The notes beneath the pieces were generated by a model. The model did no database searches and was not told the origin of the DNA. It saw nothing but the letters and a program-made list of their open reading frames with translations. 64,000 bases of DNA from the NCBI RefSeq assembly GCF_037975245.1, contig NC_092570.1, forward strand, positions 4,620,001-4,684,000, read 5' to 3'. The DNA comes from Apostichopus japonicus. Lineage: Eukaryota; Echinodermata; Holothuroidea; Aspidochirotida; Stichopodidae. The first letter of the stretch is position 1, and each line of letters starts with the position of its first letter. Shown here one piece after another: positions 1 to 15,000 of this stretch. The position numbers and the translations under genes are program-made.

Positions 1-3000
1 CGAGACTGGGGTGAGGCGACCACGGCAGAGAGTTGCTCGATGCCACCTGAAAGAGGAGAGAACAGAAACAAAAGATGCTTTAATTATAAATACTTGGAGG
101 GATAATGAAAATAATAGGGAAAAAATTATAAAAAACAAAGAAAAATAAAAGATAGAGAAGAAATGTATGATCTTACATTTGACGGAAAATAATGACCTCA
201 CATACAGTGGTTAGCTTCCTAATCGAAGCCCATCGGAATTGGCTTAAGGATTACGGCCCAAACATCTTTGTTCTGTCTATGTCACTTAAATTTAAAAGTG
301 GACTGAACGACGAGACTGCCAGAGTATTCCATTGATTCGAAGTAAAATACCAACCTGAATTTCAAAAATCTTTCTTAGAAATCTATCATGATTCTTTGCA
401 TGAACATGGAAAAAGAATGGATAAAAAGACAAAGTTGTACCTGGCAGAATGCTCTTAAACCTACCTGAACAAGCCGGGGCAAAATCAGGTCCACCATATT
501 TACCCAGCATTCCAAAGCCATACGCTGCGGCCTGCCTAACCTCCGGTCTATTGTCGCAGACATACTGGTGTAGCGGTGCCAGAAAGTAATCCTTGTATTT
601 GAATGCATGCTGACCGACACAGAGAAAAGTTGAGAAGTAGAAAAAAATACAAATACAAATTTCAGCGATGCTTTCAGAGCCAATGAATTGACAGGCTCTG
701 TGTTACATTCATGTGATACGTAACATCCAAGTAATGTGTAACATTCATGTCACTTTCCAATTAAACGAGCACTTGGGGAAATACGCAGACATCACACACT
801 AGCATACACAACATATTAGTGCTACACACCTAGTTAAAGATAAGCCTAAAACGGTTCATAGTATGATATATGCAGTCAGACATAAAAAGAAAAATATTGG
901 TAAAATGCATATTGCATAAAATATTGTATAACAAGAGAGGAGAAACCAGATAAAACAGACGTTAGTGGAAAAAACAGATGCTAGTGTGAGGAAGTGCACA
1001 GAGGCACTACTGTAGTGTACACTACTTTAAGATGCTACTTACAGTGCAATAGTTTAAGACACTACTTAACAGTGCACTACTTTATAGTGCACTACCTTTA
1101 AACACTACTTTATAGCACTATGAAAGCAGGTCTAAGCCAGACACTAAGCCAGAGGTCTAAGCCAGACACATATCAGACACCCTTGATATGGAAAGCTCTT
1201 TGTACGTACAAACTTAAAACACTTACATATCACCACACACATATGGTGGGAGAAGACATATATAGTTCTACACTAGAATGAGACCTGACAATAGGGTGGG
1301 TATGACACACCGTTAAAACACTAGATATGAAACAGACACACTGCTGTGTACTGCTGATATATAGTGTTAAAAGCAAGGAATGGAATATTTGGTAAGATTA
1401 CTTACAGCTCCTGTGAATTCTATTAGATCATCAAATATACAAAGACCCCACTGTCTGTCTGTCCAAGGTCTATCCTGGGGCTGCAAGACAAACAGACAAA
1501 ACAGTTACAACTTCTATACCTAACATCAACGACACAACATGATGACAACCAAATAAGACAAAAGTCCAATGTGAGATAGAGGGTGTGATTTTTATTTTAA
1601 AGAGAGGGAGCTTGTTATGATGTAATGTTGCTCCTCCACATAGCCTTCTCTGTAATCATATATGCAAATATTTTATCAAGTATATATTTTTAGTAAAGTA
1701 CAACATAGCCATTGTATGGAGGTATGAGGCAGCTAGGAGTGTGGGGGGAGGGGAGGGAGGAGGGGTAGGATGGGGAAGAGGAAGGATGGGACAACCAAGT
1801 GCCGGAATAACATGTTAACTGCATGCCTACATTTCCTTCTGAGCTATATCTTGGTAACTGAAAGAGGGAGTTTCTCTTCACAGAAGGTACCCCTGGAATA
1901 AGTTTGAAATTAATATTGCTATAATACACCACCACTGAAGGGCAAGCTACTGTTTTCACACATTAGTGAATATAATGTGAAGGACCTCAAAATTATTGAA
2001 CTTACTAAGAGTCTGATAATATTAGGCAACAACGTCTCAAACATCGGTAGAGCTGTTTCTGCTTGGGTACCAAGGACTGAATGTATCACGTCAGACACCT
2101 TGCTCAGTAACTTGACATCGTCGTCGTCCTAGTGAAGAAACGAAAAAAGGGGGGTGGTAGGAATAAAACAATAAAAAAAACTCATATCGTCTTTATAAAT
2201 ATATAGCATGTAAATATCACATTCAGATCCACAAAGCCTGACTATCATTAATAGCTATCATTTCATGTTTACATTCAAAATGATGGGTCTGCAAACTTGA
2301 AAAAACAAAACAAAAAAGTGGGTCACCCAAAGACAATTCTTGGCGAAAATCAGATCTGTAGATTAAGGGAGCTTGCAGAAAGAGATCCATGAATATGATT
2401 TTCCTTTTAAATGTCAGCTCTATGGTCCCAGGTAGTTTTCATGTATTCTGCACATCCATTCTGAAGGGATGGGGATCGGGTCGACTGGGGCCTGGTGAGT
2501 CATGGCCCAGTTCCCGTGGATGATCCTGGGTCGTGGACAGTTTGCAGACCGCTGGCTTAAAACATACTTTGTGATACAATAACTCTGATCATACAGTTAT
2601 GTTTTGGAAGAGCTTGTTTTAAAGGGATTACCAAAAAGATCGGTGCAAGAGAGGGACCATCTTAGACCATCTACTTGAAAGAAGGTTAGTCAAACTCTTC
2701 ATTTTTTCCTCTAGTGTTACTCAGCAATGTAGTATATAAGTATATCATCTTCAGTTCATACCTCATCTTGTAAGTTTTCTTCGACGTCTTCGTCGTAGTC
2801 TTCGTCTTTCCTTTGTTCTGTCGACAGAGCAGATAGTTTGCGGATGTTAAAGAATTCCAGAAATTCTTTTCCCAAAGACAGTTTGAAACAAATTTCCTTC
2901 CAGAGAGGATTCAAAAGTGGCACGGCAGCTTATAAATAATATTACACTTAAAAAAACATTTTGAGATCAGTTTGCGAGCCAATCGTGAAAACTTGCGTGG

Positions 3001-6000
3001 TTGCAACTAAGCAATGTAACAGTACTTGAACCACTGAGGAAAGGCATGTAAGATCCCAAAACTTGATGCATTCATAATTGGACTAATCGATTACTTTCCG
3101 TCACAAGAATGATAGACCCTACCACAGATGTACTAACTGTTGCATAGTTCACTGCAAAAGGTTGGACTCAAAATAACTTCTCTCGTGAGAATTCATCTAT
3201 AGATATACCTTTCAGTTCATTATTCATTTACTTATTTACTTACTGATTGATTAATAGACTACTTACTTAATTAATAGATAGACTAATTACTTAAAATATA
3301 TTTATTTATCCATTAAGTTTATGCATTCATATCGAAACTTTTAACTGCAGGTTAAGGGATACAGAGGGAAGATATCCACCTTGTATAACTCAATGCTTTA
3401 TTACCTAATTTTGATCATTTTGATTTGAGGTTGCTTTAAAGGGTGTGAAGACTAGCACCAAAAAAAAAGTCTAATGCCGGTAATTTGACCTAGTTTCGAA
3501 TGAGGTGTAACAGAAGTGTTAAACACCACCATCGATCCCAGAAAATACATGTACAGCTTGCTACTGTTGGTAATTAGACACTAGTGTACAGTTAGTACAT
3601 ACAGCTGCGGTCAATACCCACAGCACAGTGTACAAACAATACAGCAATGGACATCTCATTTCCAGCTAAAGATAACAATTTAAGGTATCACATTTCATTA
3701 CTGTCTGCATTTCGTAGTGACACGAACAAAACGTCACTTGCAAGCAACAGAAAGTTAACTTTTCAGATGGCCGCAAGCGGTTTGGGGCGAGTCTCTTCAA
3801 TGCCTTTAAGCATTACTTAGAAGAACTTCCTACCATGTCTTTCGTTTTGTCTTTTGAAGTGTGTGTCCATCATCTCATTGAGGGCTTTAGCTACGTCCTG
3901 CATCTTCGCATCATCCAAGCAGCCTCTTCCTAGAAATTCTACACACTAGGGAGAAAAAACAAAAAGGAACAACAGAAATGTGAAAATTGTCACAAGCAAC
4001 GAGACCTCATAAAAGGTTTTGCCTCTCCCCCCATCCCCCCAATCCCAGATGGAACCCTGACCCTACCATATTTGGTAACTTTTATTTATCTCATGGAACT
4101 CTCCACTTTGATGAGTTGAACATTAGGAATCTGTGTTCTAAGATGCCACACAGACAGAGGGGGATTGGTGTAACAAGTCATTAACATATTAAAATATGGG
4201 CACAATATTTTGGCAGAAATTGGAATATGATAAGGAAAAATTGATATGTGAAGACCTGTAAAGTTACTGTCATAGAATAACCTGTGGAACTATGGCAAAG
4301 TAAGTTTACAAACTGAATTGTCATTTAGTTTGTCTTTGAAAGTTGTAAGCTCGACTGAACTCAAAATTATTAAGACTGCACATTCATGTAATCCTGCACT
4401 TCTCAAAGCTGGTTGGCCGCTTCTTGGAAGGAACTGCTGAGCGTTTGCACATTCAAGCTCGCTGACTTTCAAGCGGTGTATGAACAGAAACCCTTACCAC
4501 AAAAATTCAATAAGAATGCAACATCTTTCAACTGTCACATGACTTTCCATATACTCCTCCAGCTTTGGTCAAACAGTAAAACAAATAAACTAATCAAATA
4601 TGGATCAGTTTTGTTCGATTTGTGTTGTCATCTTTACAGAGAGAACATGCACACACACACGCACACATTCACACACACACTACAAGAGGACAAGAACAGG
4701 CAGCAAATATGATTTACCTTTGAAAAGGACTCCATATGTTGTTCTAGTATATCTACTTCGGGTTCTGTCTGAATTGCTTTAAGTAACGGTGGGTAGATGT
4801 AGGCCCACATCTGGACTAGGTACTGTTCACCTTTGATCTTGGCGCACTCTAAGAGGAGAGGCAGTGACTCTGCCGCAGTAAATCTGGTAAGTGCACGGTT
4901 GTCAAGGGAACAATGTCATTTGCATATCAGTAATCGATGCAGTTGTATTTTTGTAAACGAGAAAGAATACACATTGAGTCTTACACAACTGAAAAGAAAC
5001 AGGCCAAAAGAGAGATTGAGAGAGGAAGATTGTAGGGTTTGATATAGTCAACACCCTCATAAGGTAATCAACACCACATAAGGTAATGACCATAGTAACT
5101 GCCAAGGTTAGCACCATGCCTTCTCTCCCCCTCTTCAAACCATAGTTTTACTGCCATACCTCTTTAAAACTGCAATTCTATTCCAACACCTATTCCTAGA
5201 TGGTACCTTCTAGAAAAAAAATATCCAAGAAAAAATAAATAATCCAAGAAAAAAAAAAAAAAAATCTTAATGTAGTAGAAACTTAAAGAAAACATTTGCA
5301 AGTGCAATTGCTTACAATTATTTTATCGGAGGGGGAGGGATGATCCTTGATTGGAGGTGAAGGAGGGGGTGGGGTGCATGATGAAGGGGCATAACATATG
5401 TTGCCTGATGATAAGATTAACCTTTGTGGAAAGGATATTGTCTTCATAGTAGAACGTTAGATTAGGCACCATGATTTTAACGACCTGCTCTGCGTAATCC
5501 GCAAAGCCTTCCTTTAGTTCTCTTGCATAGCAAACCAACATCTGACATGCGGTGGCTTTATCCTCCAGCCCAGCCGTGTTGACCCCGAATGTATGCTGCT
5601 CCCCGACGTTGACAAAATGCCACCCCTCTTCCTCCGTCATGTTCTTGGCGTCGTCGGCTGTAGAGGGACGAATCGTAAAATAAAGAGAGTAGCGAGAAGG
5701 AAAGCTTAACCGACGGTACGTCGGTGAAATTCCATTTTTGAGGTTAAAAACGAAACAAAGCTTCATCCCTGGCTTGACAGAATTCAAATTCGAATTCCGG
5801 CTTTCGAATGAAAACCAACTCACCATCGAGGAAGGCGATACCCGGTTTCATTGAGGCTGTCTTCAGTAATGGGCCCATGACGACTGGAAGGTACTGCTGG
5901 AAGCTAGGGCCCAATAACTTGCACATTCGGGCCCAGGCCGAGATCATGTAAGACATTTGTGGGTCGTCGTCCTCCATGTCGTTGGCATCTGTCTGCGACT

Positions 6001-9000
6001 TCAGCAGCAACTGCATCACGTCGTTAGCATCTTGCATAAACTAATTACGTAATTAGAAGGGAGAGAGAAAATGAAATTATGCAAGAGTGTTCTCTCTTTT
6101 ACCGTCTCATGAGATGGAGAAAAAAGATACCTTAAACATTTATCTCATAGATAAAGGATATTCTTACAGCACATACTAACGAAAAAGAAATTGTTCTCTT
6201 TCTGACCATCTCATTAGGTGGAGAAAAGAGATACTTTTAACATTTATCTCGTAGATATTGGATATTCATACAAACGAAAACAAAATTACGCAAGAGTGTT
6301 CTCTTTCTGACCATCTCATGAGATGGAGAAAAAAAAGATTGCATTAACATTTATCACGTAAATAAAGGATATTAATACAGCTCATACTAACGAAATCGAA
6401 ATTACGCAAGAGTGTGCTTTTTCTGTCCATGTCATGAGATGGAGAAAAAAAGATACCTTAAACAATTATCTCTTAGATAAAGGATATTCTTACAGCTCAT
6501 ACTAACGAAAACGAAATTATGCAAGAGTGTTCTCTTTCTGACCATCGTATGAGATGGAGGAAGAAAGATACCTTTCACATTTATCTCATAGATTAAAGAT
6601 ATTCATACAGCTCATACTATCAGTAAGCATGACATGACATTACCACCCATGAAAAATGTTCCCACCCGGGCAGAACTCTACATATTTTAGTTGCTAGAAG
6701 TTTTGCTGTTACTAACTCGATCGAGATGTTAAGCTATTGGGCTCCTGAATATTATCGACATTCCTCCTTACCTTCTGTGTACCGACAGCCAGGCCAATCA
6801 GGCTGATGCATTCTATCGTCTTGCCTCTGAGAAGCCTCAACTCCTTGGACGTAGCATTCTGCATGATGAATTTTAAGTTTGGCATGAATGTGTCGTAGTA
6901 ATTGGTGAACTTCTCTTCGGCGGTGTCCGCAATCGCAGCCAGGGTGGTGACCATCTGCTCCAAGACCAACTTGGTCCCCTTTTGAACCAACTACGTGAGA
7001 AGAGGGCAAGTGAAATTACTTTGTGAAAAGTAATTTTCTGAATCTGATTTAAAAGATATCAGCATACTTAACATTCACTTTGTGAAAGTATTGCCTTAGT
7101 TTTTTCACTTGCGACATAGTCAGGAAATGTCAGTGAATAATTTATCCCATAACGCATAGTAAAATGCTCGTAACGCATAGTAAAATGCTATGTAACCATC
7201 ACTGACATGCTAAACAATATGTAACTATGTACAACACTTGTTGTACCCGACAGCAGTATCTACAAAATTTTAAACTAACAAAATCTGGAGATCTGAAAAG
7301 TGCTGTGCAAAAGGTCACCATAAAATATTTCCCTCGCTACTGGGTTTGGTACAATTGCCGGAGATTACCGGAGATATACTCGAGACAAACCCACTGGGAC
7401 CAGGGACACTTTAGCATCAGCGTGAGACACGCACGCTGAGGGCGCTGTCTGACGGGTACAATTGTTGTCAATAAAATACTCGCCTCCTGTATCTTGTGTT
7501 GAAGGATTTCATCAATTTTCGGCAGAACTGTGTCTATATACGAGATGAGGATGGTCTTTGGGCAGTCTTCGCTAAAGTTGACCAGGGCCGCTCCGGCGTG
7601 GGCCTGGACGCGAGGATTAGCGTGATCGTTGAGGACGAGCAACAGACCCGGAATGACCTAATAAGAAATGTGAAATAAACGTCAGGAAATATCTTCTACC
7701 TCGATGCAAGAATTATTGCTGATATCGGGAATTAATTGGTTACGGCGGTCATAGAACACTCAACCACTATTCACAGATTAATTCTTGCTTTAATTTTGGA
7801 GTTATCATGTTTTAAAATGTTTCCAGACTTTGACACATACAAGCCATCACCATCGCATAGATTCCTTCTGCCTCCAGCAAGTCATCAATAAACACACACT
7901 CACACCAGACGAGACACGGAAGAGTTTTAGTCCCAAGCTTTCAATAATTAACATTTCTTTTTGATATTATCGAGTTACAAGTTCCTGTGTTGATGTCTAC
8001 GCTAAGGGTTGTGTGGATGTACAAAACTATGATGCAAAGTGACAGAAAAAAATTGCAAAATAAATGCAAATCAACAAGAAGGTGTCTATGAGAGAGGTGA
8101 CATGTGCATAATTTGCTCGAAATTTGCAAAACACTTAGGAAAAAAGGTGCCACTCGGCATTAAAAAAATAGAAAATAATGAAGGGGATTCCCAGAGCGCT
8201 GTGAGATTCTCAGAACCAATATTGGTAATATTAAGAGGCACATTTTTGGTTCCGGCAGGCTTTTGATAAGAAAGAGTACCTTGTTATGGAATTTCTTCTC
8301 AAAGATTGGGGCAAAGTCTGTTGCCATCTGGCCAAGAGCGTTACATGCTGCATACCTCACTCTCGGGTGCTGTCGAACAGAGTGATTGAAAAGGAAACAA
8401 AAAGGTCACACACTTTTTAATCAGCTTTTGTTTAGCGATTCTTTGCCTTATAGCAGTCCTTGTGGTAGAATAAAAATATCACATGACACATGCATCAATT
8501 CTGAATAGCTGTAGTGTAGTTCAGTGGGATAAACAAAATAAGGTAGAGTTGTGTGGTACAAGATTCTAGGCCATATAATATATTATTTTCTCCAGTTCAC
8601 GAGTCGAAAGAGATAAGCTTTGCATCTGAGGTGAAAGGCTTATGAGAATGAAAAGAATGACCAGAGAGCAGAGATACAGGGAGGATGTAAGATGACAAAA
8701 ACTGGAACAAAATATTAGCATGATTAAATCTCCAAAATTTATGTTCTTCTTGGTAGCAAATATCACAATTGTGTCAGACGCTGAAGGATAGTCAAATGAA
8801 GTCTTCATTTCCTTAAAAAAACAAAACACCGGACTGTAAATGGGTACTGTACCAGTTAACTAACAAGTGACTGTTTGGAATCTTCATGGGAAAGGCTACT
8901 TTTGTGGCAAAACTGATCATTTTAAAGCCTGATGAGACAAACGGAACAAAATGTCTGACTACACAGTTTGTTGATGTTTAACATTTGATTTGTTTTAAGT

Positions 9001-12000
9001 ACCATTTTACTCACCTGATCTTGAAGGAAAGGTAAAACTGCATCGACAACTTGCTCCAAGACGGTCTCCATCTGTTTGTGGCATCCTTCACCCACCGCTG
9101 AGATGGCCATCAAGGCCGCATGTCTGTGCTGCCAACTCTCTGTAGAAGGAGAGCAAAGTATGAAGGAAGTTTCATAAAAAAAATATGCTGTTGTTGTCTT
9201 CATATATGCACTTGTTTTGTATTCTAACCGAGGACTTGAACAAAAGAATTCCAGGTCCTCGGATGTGATTTCTAAAGAATCACCATGTCCTCGAAAGAAT
9301 TCTTTTGTTATGGGGTATTGTTAAGGTTAAGGTACGTGTATTTGAACAATGGAAAAAACAATGGGGTCCTCGGTCTGAATGTAAAACACACCTGTGTGTA
9401 TGTGTGGTGTATGTGTGTGTAAAAGTTCATCCAAACTCAAATGACCATGACTTTTCAACACACCAAGTATTATAAGCTTATAACCAATACGTAATGAGGT
9501 ACACGAGGTAGGAGTTTATAAGCCAAGGAGTCACACCTAAACACACACGCAAACACACACAAGCAATCAACATAGCTTGACCTTTCCTTTGGCAAGAAAC
9601 CAGAACGGCAAAATCTCAAGTGGTACTTACGGTTTTGCAAGAACTGAGGAATCTGTTCGATGATGTACGGCAACATGGTTTTACCGCCCACCCCGCAGGC
9701 AAACCTATCGAGGGCGCTCTCTCCAGCCACGGCGTTACTGTCGTTGTCGTCGTCATCGATCTCGTCAGAAAGCGACCACTCTGGGTCCTCTTCGATGTCC
9801 AGCATCATAGCAAGCATTTCATTCACTGCAGAAAAATTGCAGAATATTGGATTACATCAATCCTTCTGACAGAAAACTTGAGCAGGGATTAACCTGTCCA
9901 TTATCGTATTGCAAGATATGCTATGCCAAATGGTTAAATAATTGCTATACCAGGGCAATGTTGCATGGCAGTTTCTTTTACACAGGAATCATATTACTTT
10001 ATAGAGACAAAATTCAGAGACTTCAACAATTATTAATCCAAATTTGAATACTTGATTATTATCTGCTGAGTATTACTTTTGGCAAAATATAAAAACTTAA
10101 ATCTTGGCAGAGAGACAAATGGGTAATTGTCCATTTTCCCTGACTAAATTTGCTAGAGTTTGTTATCACTTAAACCCAGTTATGTAAATATATTTAGCCA
10201 AACTGCACCAAATTCAGATCTGACGACCTGACGATTCAGGTTCCCAGTTTTCTTGTGCAAATGGTTGAGATTGGAATATACAAAGAAACTTACTAATCAT
10301 TGGTAGAAACCTCGGAAATTTACGGAGCATCGCCGGGGCAACCTCGGAGAGAGTAACTAGCATCTCCAGGCCTAGCTGGCGCCACGAATCTTCTAGGTCT
10401 GTGTTCTTAGCGATCTAAGGAAAGAGAAGGAGGCCCCAATCAAATGTAGTGTAAATGTGTCAATTATACAGCAAACCGATTAGAGGAAAAGATAAAATAA
10501 CATCTGGCACACCATTGTTCAAACTGTTTTAAAAAAAAACAGTATCCCGAAGGTAAAATCATTGATCACTTTAATTATTAAGTAGAATGTGTATATTTAT
10601 GTGTGACTTCCTAACACAGACTCTTTGCAAGTCTAATAGCGAGTTAACTATTCTAGTTAATGATTCTAGGCAATGATAAGCCCACATCTGCATAATCCAG
10701 TGATTGATTTGCACTCATGAAACATTTCATCAGAGGCAGGGAAGGGACGGGTGGGAATGGGCGAGAGGGTCTTCACGAGTTTCACTTTGGCATAAGAAAC
10801 ATTTCTGCGGACTTACCTCCAGGGCAAGACTCAAGACATCTTCGAGACGAGGTCTGAGCATCTTTGGACAATTTTCCTCCAGTTCAATGAAAGACTTGAG
10901 CAGACTGTCGTCATCCTGTAACTTAGCACATTCCACTATAGCCTAAAAAGGCAATTAAAAATATATATGTGAAGCATCAGCATGTGCAATTTGAAATAAC
11001 TACTTGTTACAATATCAATATTTTTTTGTAATAGTTTAGAATGTTATACAATGTACAATAGCTTGTAACTTTGCTTCCTATGAAATACTGAAGAAACATG
11101 TCCATCTCTACTTAAAATTAAAAGAAGACATTTTATACATGTTGCCATGAAAACTTGGTTTTTCTGGTTTTCAAATCTGCATAACTGTGCTTTGTAACTA
11201 TTTTTTCTATCATTAATAGCCACCCTATTGACATATTAAAGATCAACACTATCTTTAGCATTATGATATGGAACATTTCAGTTGACATCATTACTCAATT
11301 GTTGCCAATTTTACCTGCAAGATTCCTGGAAGAAAGTCCCCACCCATCCTCTGAGTAACTGTTGCATCTTCCTGAGATATTAGAAAAGAAACTGCGGCTC
11401 TCGCGGCCATCATTCGGATCTGACGAGAGAAATCACAGAGAACACACAATGATTATCACCAGAAAATTAGACAAAATCAAGTGTGAGCCATGACAACCCC
11501 CCGTTGAAGGTCCAGACCACAGTTTGCTTACCCCCTATGAAGGCTAAGAGTGGAAGAGTACATTATACAGCTTAGGCTCTAATGTCTCACATGGTTTATG
11601 TATTAGGCTACCCACATTGGTTTGTACTTCATTTCCATGTTACTTCCTGCATTGTAATGAAATAAAACTGGAATATGGTCTCTGTATTCGGGTTATGCTG
11701 TGACCACCGAATGACAAACTACTGCCGAGCAGAGTCTACGTCTTTCATTAATCAGTCATGACTCAATGTTCATGTCACATATATTATGATCATGGAAGTT
11801 AGAACAAGACTGCATCACATTATGGTAGTTCCTCGACAACTACTAAATAGGATTTTAAGTTGTCTTCACCAGTCAATTATCACCATTAAGTAACAGTTCT
11901 AGGATGAGACATCAGAGAGATCCATCACTTTCTTTTGGTCTGATATGTGAAAGTATTTAAATTCTTTGGAGTAAAGGATGATAGTAGATATTATCGGCCT

Positions 12001-15000
12001 AGTGGTATGAAAATCGATCTCTACTATCTATGACCACCCCCTTCCCCTTCCCATCAAAATTTATTCCATGATCTGGTTGTCATGACGATGTGACACAAAA
12101 AGGTCACATACATAGCCAAACAAAATACCGAATGAATGAAATTCACTTCCATGCAAGTTTTTGGAGTAACATCTTTTATAGTAAATGAATTTTGTTCATG
12201 ATCTCAAGAGTTGAACACCAATGTACGTTGACAACCAAAAATGTTGGTCACTTTTGCAATGCGTAACCACGTGTACTGTCGTATTTTTGTGGGAGGTACC
12301 TCTACAGCTTGCTGCCACTGTGACTATGTTCTCTTTTGTTACTTGTTTCCTTAAACACTAATTTTATTTACTATTAATGTCCTAACACTTTGAACTTGAC
12401 CTTCATAAGTGATTAGCCCAGTTAAAGGTACACATCAGCTTCATCCGAAGATTTCAGCAAAACTTTCGAGAAATACTTTAGAACATCTATGAGATTTAGT
12501 CTTTGAATATTGTCAAACTTTGCGGGATATTCTGCCAAAATGATGTCGGACAAGTCTTTGCTGTTTATACAAAGTTTATAGGTAACGACGGTTTTGCTTC
12601 ATGTGATCAGAAATAAATACTACCTTTCCGCACTCTCAATAACGTTCTCTTTTCTCAATCAAAATAGAAACTTGTTTCCAGGAGTAAACAATTCATGAAT
12701 CTTTTCCATCTATTGCTTTAAAGTCCTTCCAGTGATCAGCAGCACAGCTGATCGAATTTCCTTCGGGACAAATTCATTAACCAATAGAGTCGCTCGCACA
12801 AAGCTATCTCAGACAAACATACAGTGTAAGTGATTGATAGGGCAGGAAATAGTTCAATTAAGGGAAAAGGTTGTCATGAAGAATGGTGGAACTGTGGCAA
12901 GATGTCTGCAGTTTGTGAACCTAATAGCTGCTGGTTGCATGTCATTACGACAGATTATGAAGCTGAATATGGTTCTTCCTGCCTTCCACTATCTTTCCTG
13001 CCCCCCTCGGCCCTCCCCACCCCACATCTTCTAACAACTAGTGCATTGCTTTATCTGAAGGAGACTAAAATGGGACATTGCTTCAGACTTAAAATGGTGT
13101 CATCAGCCGCCAGAAACTACATCCCTCAGTGAATATATCAATTCCATTAGTGCAATTTTCAGAAATTAAGCTCAATCTAAGAAAAAGGTGTCACAAAACT
13201 TTTGGATGCCTCGGGTCACATGTTGACGATTGATTTGAACATTAAAGGAGATCGATATTGGACTCAAATTTAAGCTAAAAACTGCTAGCATTTTACAAAA
13301 GTATTTTCCTTGAGGCTTCAAACCTACAAATTATTCCCAGCCACTGAGGATAATCTACAATAAAAAAATTGGCTCAGTGTAAGTTACTACTTTGAGAGTG
13401 GGAATGACATGTTCACTAAAACTTGAGCATTGTTGACCATTTATTTGACTTTCTAGCATATATACTGATGACCTTAAAAAACACATTCTCTCCATGTAAT
13501 ATACTCCTGTGACTGTTGCTAGGCAACATACTAAAAATACAGCTTGTGTGAAATAAATTTACAAGCACTATAAGTTTGTAAAGCACGTCAATCTACTTTA
13601 ATGACTATTTTTCATCAAAGAAAAGAAAAAGAAACATAAAGATTATGTTCAGCATTCATTAAATAATAGCTTCCAGAAGATGACCCAAACAAAAGACGCA
13701 TATCATTATTTTTGGACACAATTCATCCGAGTTTTGTATGAAAGATATAGATAAGACATAACAAGTGTCGTGCATTGTAGTTTCGGTTACTCTACAACAA
13801 ATAACTGCTGATGATTTGAAACCCTTTCACTAATAACTTTTACTAATAACTTGAAAATAAACCCCCTTTTCAGTTTCCCAACAGCCCTGTATCTCCTATC
13901 CTTCCAAGAAAATCTAATTCTTTGTTCCAGATCTCATTATTGATATGACAATTAAAGGAACAGATTCAAACAGAAGACCTCTGTAATTAATTGCACTCAC
14001 CGGGACAGTGTTAGCGGCTGCTAGAGACTGCATAAGCATCTGCCTTATTACCTCCAGATAATGGCTCTGTCTGTTACCAAAGATGCCTGGAAAATAGCTG
14101 CAAAGAGAAAATATGGATTTATTAATATTTACCCAAAATACAGGCACCAGGGCCCATTTTACAGAGGCATCCCGGTTATCCTTTTTTTTGATAGAAAAAT
14201 CACGGTAATAATGAAAAAAAATCCAAAGATTGACGATGGAAAGTGAAAGGTCCAGCGGCACTAAAACTATAGACAAAAAGAGGGAGGGTGGGATGGGGGA
14301 GGGGTGGTATGGAGAGGGGTGGGACGGGGGAGGGGTGAAGATTGTCCACAGTGGTTATGTGCAACAGCAGGAAAATTAAAGTTGGCATTCACATAGCCAG
14401 TTTCTAAAGGTAATTTTGTTAACCAGAAAAAGCCAATATGCTTAGGGCTACCCTGTGCTACATTTCAGTTATAACAGCAGTTAATATGACATTCATCTAA
14501 ACTTGCCATTTGGAGTCAACATGTTTATTAGCTTTACTTTACTTGTAATGGCAGGAAATGACCTTTTCACTGACTGAAAAAAACAACAGGGTTTCTTGAA
14601 CTCCGTAAGTTGTATCCATATATACCAAAATATGCAGTTCAAATACAATGGACTTCCTGTGGCATCATGTTTACAACCTTGCAACACATACACACCTATA
14701 CACACCTATACACACATGCCAAATAACTAAACAGTATGCAATAAGGGAAAAAAAAAATACCCCCAATTGGGATAGCAAACAAGATAATGTGAGTGACACT
14801 TCCAGGGATATGCTCAGGAATATTTGAGTGCCAGGTGGAATTTTGCGGTTGGTGTGACCCAGGTGCCGGGGTGGGGGGTCTAAGGGATGAGGTGGAAATT
14901 TGTTCCAAATGAAGTATGCTTAGATGGCAAAAGGTGCTATCTTTGTCCTATTCTGGAGCAAATTTCTTGGTAATTGTAAAAAAATGGTTAAATTAATCAT

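Noticed and set aside
2818-2945. Upstream extension of the IPO5 exon at 2817 (frame with [15 protein letters not shown])
   Set aside because: The phase-1 donor at 3834 joins only the acceptor at 2817 to give [11 protein letters not shown], matching the family. The extension has no counterpart.
5323-5438. Read-through extension of IPO5 exon 15 to the GT donor after 5422
   Set aside because: Joining it to exon 16 by GT-AG breaks the frame and meets a stop. The AT-AC solution preserves frame and length.
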